From Shewanella psychromarinicola (GTDB lineage: Bacteria; Pseudomonadota; Gammaproteobacteria; Enterobacterales; Shewanellaceae): a stretch of DNA of 64,000 bases. The notes beneath the pieces are model-generated. The model was given only the letters and a program-made list of their open reading frames with translations. It was not told where the DNA came from and ran no database searches. Shown one piece after another: positions 61,392 to 64,000 of the stretch. The stretch covers positions 3,968,001 through 4,032,000 of the forward strand of contig NZ_CP034073.1 in the NCBI RefSeq assembly GCF_003855155.1. The letters are read 5' to 3'. Position 1 is the stretch's first letter; each line of letters opens with the position of its first letter. Both the position numbers and the translations under genes were made by a program.

Positions 61392-62972
61392 CTAGCTTTT
61401 ATTATGCTTTTCGGTACGCATACCCATCAACAAACTGACACACATTACCAATAAAATAATGGTAAAGGGTAGCGCCGTCGAAATGGCACCTGCTTGGAGT
61501 GCCTCAATCGCCTCAGTACCACCAACCCACAGTAGCACAGCGGCAATAGCGCCCTCGATTGATGCCCAAAAAATACGTTGCGGAACCGGCGCATCAATTT
61601 TACCACCGGCAGTAATACTGTCTATGACCAACGACCCTGAATCGGAAGAGGTAATAAAGAAAACCAGTACCAGTAGTACAGCTATCATTGATAAAATATT
61701 ACCTAATGGCAGCGCATCAAACATCTGGAACATCGCAAGCGGAACGTCCGTTAACCCTTCACTACCTAATATGCCGACTTCATTGACAACTTGGTCAATA
61801 GCGACACCACCAAAGACAGACATCCATAAGATAGTCACTGATGTTGGTATAATCAATACTGCGGTAAGAAATTCACGTACCGTACGGCCGCGCGAAATAC
61901 GAGCAATAAACATACCCACAAATGGAGACCATGAAATCCACCATGCCCAATAGAAGACGGTCCAGCCGTGCATCCAAGCTTCATCTTCACGGCCAATTGG
62001 ATTACTCAAGGGGATAATATTCTTAACATAACCCATTATGGTGGTGGGAATAGTACCCATAGAAACAGCAGCGGTCACAAGTGCAACAAAAATAACTAAA
62101 ACAGCAGCAAGTAACATATTGATATTACTAATTACTTTAACACCACCTTCAAGGCCGCGTACCACAGAGACAATCGCCAGCATAGTCACTACCACAATAA
62201 TAATGATTTGCAAGGAGAGGTCTCCTTCAATGCCAAACACGTGCTGGAAACCACCCGCAGCTTGTTGGGCACCTAAACCTAAGGATGTTGCCAGACCAAA
62301 TAATGTGGCTATCACAGCTACAATATCAATGATATGTCCCGGCCAACCCCAAGTGCGGTCGCCTAATATCGGATAAAAAGCAGACCGTATGGAAAGTGGT
62401 AAGCCTTTGTTGTAAGCAAAGAAAGATAACGATAAGGCAACTACGCCATAAACCGCCCAAGGGTGTAATCCCCAATGGAACATAGTTGCACCCAGTGCAA
62501 GTTCTGCTGCTGCCGGGGTATTGGCGACGACATTGAGTGGCGTTTCATACCAGCCAGTGTAATACGCTACGGGCTCAGCTACGCCCCAAAACATCAAACC
62601 AATGCCCATACCTGCAGCAAAAAGCATCGCTATCCAGGAAAGTCTTGAATGGTCGGCTTTTGCGCCGTCACCACCTAGGCGAATTTTACCAAAAGGTGAG
62701 ACAATTAATGCCAGACAGAAGATCACAAAAATATTCATAGACCACATAAAGAGGCCGTCAAATGCACCTATAATCTGCCATTTTATACCATCTAAAAATT
62801 CTTTTGATGTTGCCGGGTCGATAATTAAAATAGCAATTAAAAAAGCCGCGATTAAGCCTGCACTCGTTCCAAATACAGGGTTATGTATATCAAAACCCCA
62901 TTTTTGAATGTTATCTTGCCCGACAGTATAATCGGTATTATCTATACTGTATTTGTCCTTATTTATCTTCAT
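61392..62972 (-). CDS. BCCT-family (betaine/carnitine/choline) transporter
   Basis: The 526-residue importer has about 12 transmembrane helices. Family signatures are GMGIGLMFWGVAEPVAYY (near residue 120), GLHPWAVYGVVALSL and FYWAWWISWSPFVGMFIARISRGRTVREF (in parts, near 340). Na+-coupled import of betaine, choline or a related compatible solute is the family role; DMSP is possible in marine bacteria. I chose ATG 62972, preceded by GAGGATTT; the frame is open to 63056. A 12-bp tandem duplication lies at 63007-63030 in its 5' region. Confidence 0.92.
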   Translation of the reverse strand: MKINKDKYSIDNTDYTVGQDNIQKWGFDIHNPVFGTSAGLIAAFLIAILIIDPATSKEFLDGIKWQIIGAFDGLFMWSMNIFVIFCLALIVSPFGKIRLGGDGAKADHSRLSWIAMLFAAGMGIGLMFWGVAEPVAYYTGWYETPLNVVANTPAAAELALGATMFHWGLHPWAVYGVVALSLSFFAYNKGLPLSIRSAFYPILGDRTWGWPGHIIDIVAVIATLFGLATSLGLGAQQAAGGFQHVFGIEGDLSLQIIIIVVVTMLAIVSVVRGLEGGVKVISNINMLLAAVLVIFVALVTAAVSMGTIPTTIMGYVKNIIPLSNPIGREDEAWMHGWTVFYWAWWISWSPFVGMFIARISRGRTVREFLTAVLIIPTSVTILWMSVFGGVAIDQVVNEVGILGSEGLTDVPLAMFQMFDALPLGNILSMIAVLLVLVFFITSSDSGSLVIDSITAGGKIDAPVPQRIFWASIEGAIAAVLLWVGGTEAIEALQAGAISTALPFTIILLVMCVSLLMGMRTEKHNKS

Positions 62973-63006
62973 AAATCCTCGATTAGAGCGGCCTTGCCCT
63001 GTTAAT

Positions 63007-63030
63007 TTAACAGTCGATTTAACAGTCGAT
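63007..63030. repeat. 12-bp direct tandem repeat upstream of the BCCT gene
   Basis: TTAACAGTCGAT occurs twice without a mismatch, 35 bases before the start codon of the BCCT gene. Similar two- or three-copy 12-bp duplications lie at 57862 and 58185. Confidence 0.85.
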
Positions 63031-63127
63031 TGAATATTGTGGAAGGATGTTAACAAAATCAGGCGCTAATTTCAGGCTTATTTCAAAATAAAAAATAAAC
63101 AGGCATCTATATTTCTTATCATTATAA

Positions 63128-63345
63128 GTGAAGAAAGGGAGCCAAATAAAATTAACCAATCGCTCATATTCACCCATTGCGTCGACAGCAAACAACGCCA
63201 GCCAGAGTTTTAACCCTGAATGTCTGGCTAATAAAAATATCCTTCAAAGCATTAAAGGCATTGGTAATATCACCGCGGTATCCATTATGAGTAACTTGTC
63301 AGCATTAGGTTAAATCAACAATAATGAAGCCAGCGCACCAAACCT
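63128..63345 (+). pseudogene. IS110-family transposase remnant
   Basis: The frame ends with ANKNILQSIKGIGNITAVSIMSNLSALG, the helix-hairpin-helix core of the Transposase_20 domain (pattern L.SI.GIG..TA..L...L...G). A stop follows at once, and the next in-frame bases (INNNEASAP) look like the decayed continuation. The N-terminal DEDD nuclease domain is missing. Confidence 0.6.
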
Positions 63346-63648
63346 ATGTAAGTATAGCTATACCCACTTAAAGTCATCATTTAAAATTTTAAATTCAATA
63401 AAGTGTATGAGTCTTTCATTTCAGCATAACGCCTTTGCTTTGGCCCACGCTGACATTCTGAAACGGATTTTATTCGCCGTCGTTAATTAACTGACACCTC
63501 TTAACAAACAGAAACACGGCTTGCTAAATACTCTTGGTCACTTTTACAGCGTCTGCACTTTTTCGATGCCACGGTTTCAATAAAGTGACGTGTTCGCTGT
63601 GCAAATTGTTAGCTATAGCGGCATGCCCAACGTCATTGGCTATTTATA
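63346..63648. other. Intergenic region
   Basis: About 300 bases between the IS110 relic and the DUF4239 gene end. I see no gene or repeat. Confidence 0.5.
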
Positions 63649-64000
63649 TTATCGACTCATGCTGCGCTGCAGATCGACCATCGACTGCTGCCCTACTGTT
63701 ATTAACCCGCTTTGAGGGCGATTAAGATCCACAACGAGCGCCACAAGCACTGCAAAAGCCAGTACCAAAGGGATCATTGCCACCAATCTTCGCTTGCCAG
63801 TAAGCCCAACCTCAGCACCCATAGCTATCATTGCGAGTGCGATGATGCCTATGAGCGCCATCCAGACACTGCTGGGGATTCGATTGCGCAGCCCAGCGGT
63901 CACTCGTTTTTGGTGCATATCGATTATGTCATTGATGGATTGGATCATTAGTGAGGTGTTTGTATTGGGCGATCTTTCGCTGCTGCAGACACCAGTGCCC
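63649..64000 (-). CDS. DUF4239 (bestrophin-like) membrane protein, partial
   Basis: The frame is open to the right edge of the window. Its visible 117 codons cover the C-terminal part: a segment like SERSPNTNTSLMIQSINDIID, then RVTAGLRNRIPSSVW, two transmembrane helices, and the end DLNRPQSGLITVGQQSMVDLQRSM, which is the family's usual C-terminus. Its function is unknown. The true start lies beyond base 64000; the Met at 63948 is internal. Confidence 0.8.
   Translation of the reverse strand, partial: GTGVCSSERSPNTNTSLMIQSINDIIDMHQKRVTAGLRNRIPSSVWMALIGIIALAMIAMGAEVGLTGKRRLVAMIPLVLAFAVLVALVVDLNRPQSGLITVGQQSMVDLQRSMSR

Noticed and set aside
1..64000. tRNA, rRNA, prophage or replication-origin signals
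   Set aside because: No cloverleaf with a T-loop consensus, no rRNA-like stretch, no phage structural genes and no DnaA-box cluster was noticed by eye; a covariance-model scan would be needed to exclude small RNAs.

Overview
The window reads as a chromosomal segment of a marine gammaproteobacterium, most likely Shewanella or a close relative. This rests on gene content: a 2-methylcitrate operon of the AcnD/PrpF type under a GntR regulator, lutABC, a large periplasmic multihaem cytochrome, a RegB/RegA-like pair, Fur-type sites and a moderately AT-rich base composition. No database search was possible, so the genus is an inference. No rRNA, tRNA or CRISPR array was seen.

Layout. 0-0.6 kb: an IS66-family element leaving the window, whose end sits inside an IS3-type orfA. 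0.9-4.5 kb: iron locus, with an outer-membrane barrel gene and feoA-feoB plus a FeoB-associated Cys-rich peptide, each preceded by a Fur-like box. 4.6-11.7 kb: accessory zone with a 157-bp MITE, an IS with a 525-aa DDE transposase, an intact IS66 element inside an SF2 helicase gene, the helicase partner gene, an Xre regulator, a DUF2384-like protein and a peroxiredoxin scrap. 11.8-25.4 kb: ordinary metabolic core with a CPA1 antiporter, prpR-prpB-prpC-acnD-prpF (propionyl-CoA to pyruvate and succinate), a LysR regulator and lutABC (L-lactate oxidation). 26.9-34.6 kb: signalling, with a 1486-aa PAS/PocR/GGDEF/EAL/CZB protein and a RegB/RegA-like two-component pair whose regulator stop codon is hit by an IS5 element.

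35-43.8 kb: AGCS symporter, TetR, hydratase-like protein, Dps, DUF2127 protein, PLA2-like secreted protein, PACE efflux protein with divergent LysR, and an HD-GYP phosphodiesterase. 43.8-48 kb: a scarred stretch with a decayed acyltransferase-like gene, an AmpG-like MFS gene split by an ISAs1-family element and an IS91-like remnant. 48.7-51.5 kb: nnrD and cbpA-cbpM. 52-57 kb: a second MITE copy, a secreted arylsulfatase and an eight-haem TPR cytochrome. 57-64 kb: a MacB remnant, a host-attachment-type protein with an unusual repeat-built leader ORF, a cNMP/CBS/DUF294 protein with a DnaQ-type exonuclease, a BCCT transporter, an IS110 remnant and a DUF4239 gene leaving the window.

The most distinctive results come from reading the DNA. 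One ISAs1-type element and two non-autonomous relatives all have perfect 10-bp target duplications. Two host genes can be restored in frame by removing insertion sequences with perfect target duplications. Three copies of a TTGTCGACAA palindrome, one inside the coding region, mark the prp regulator. A methionine-rich 17-codon leader made of 12-bp repeats overlaps the start of the host-attachment gene. I do not see a convincing wholly new multi-gene system. The best candidate for an undescribed module is the broken helicase/169-aa protein/Xre locus at 6.9-11.2 kb.
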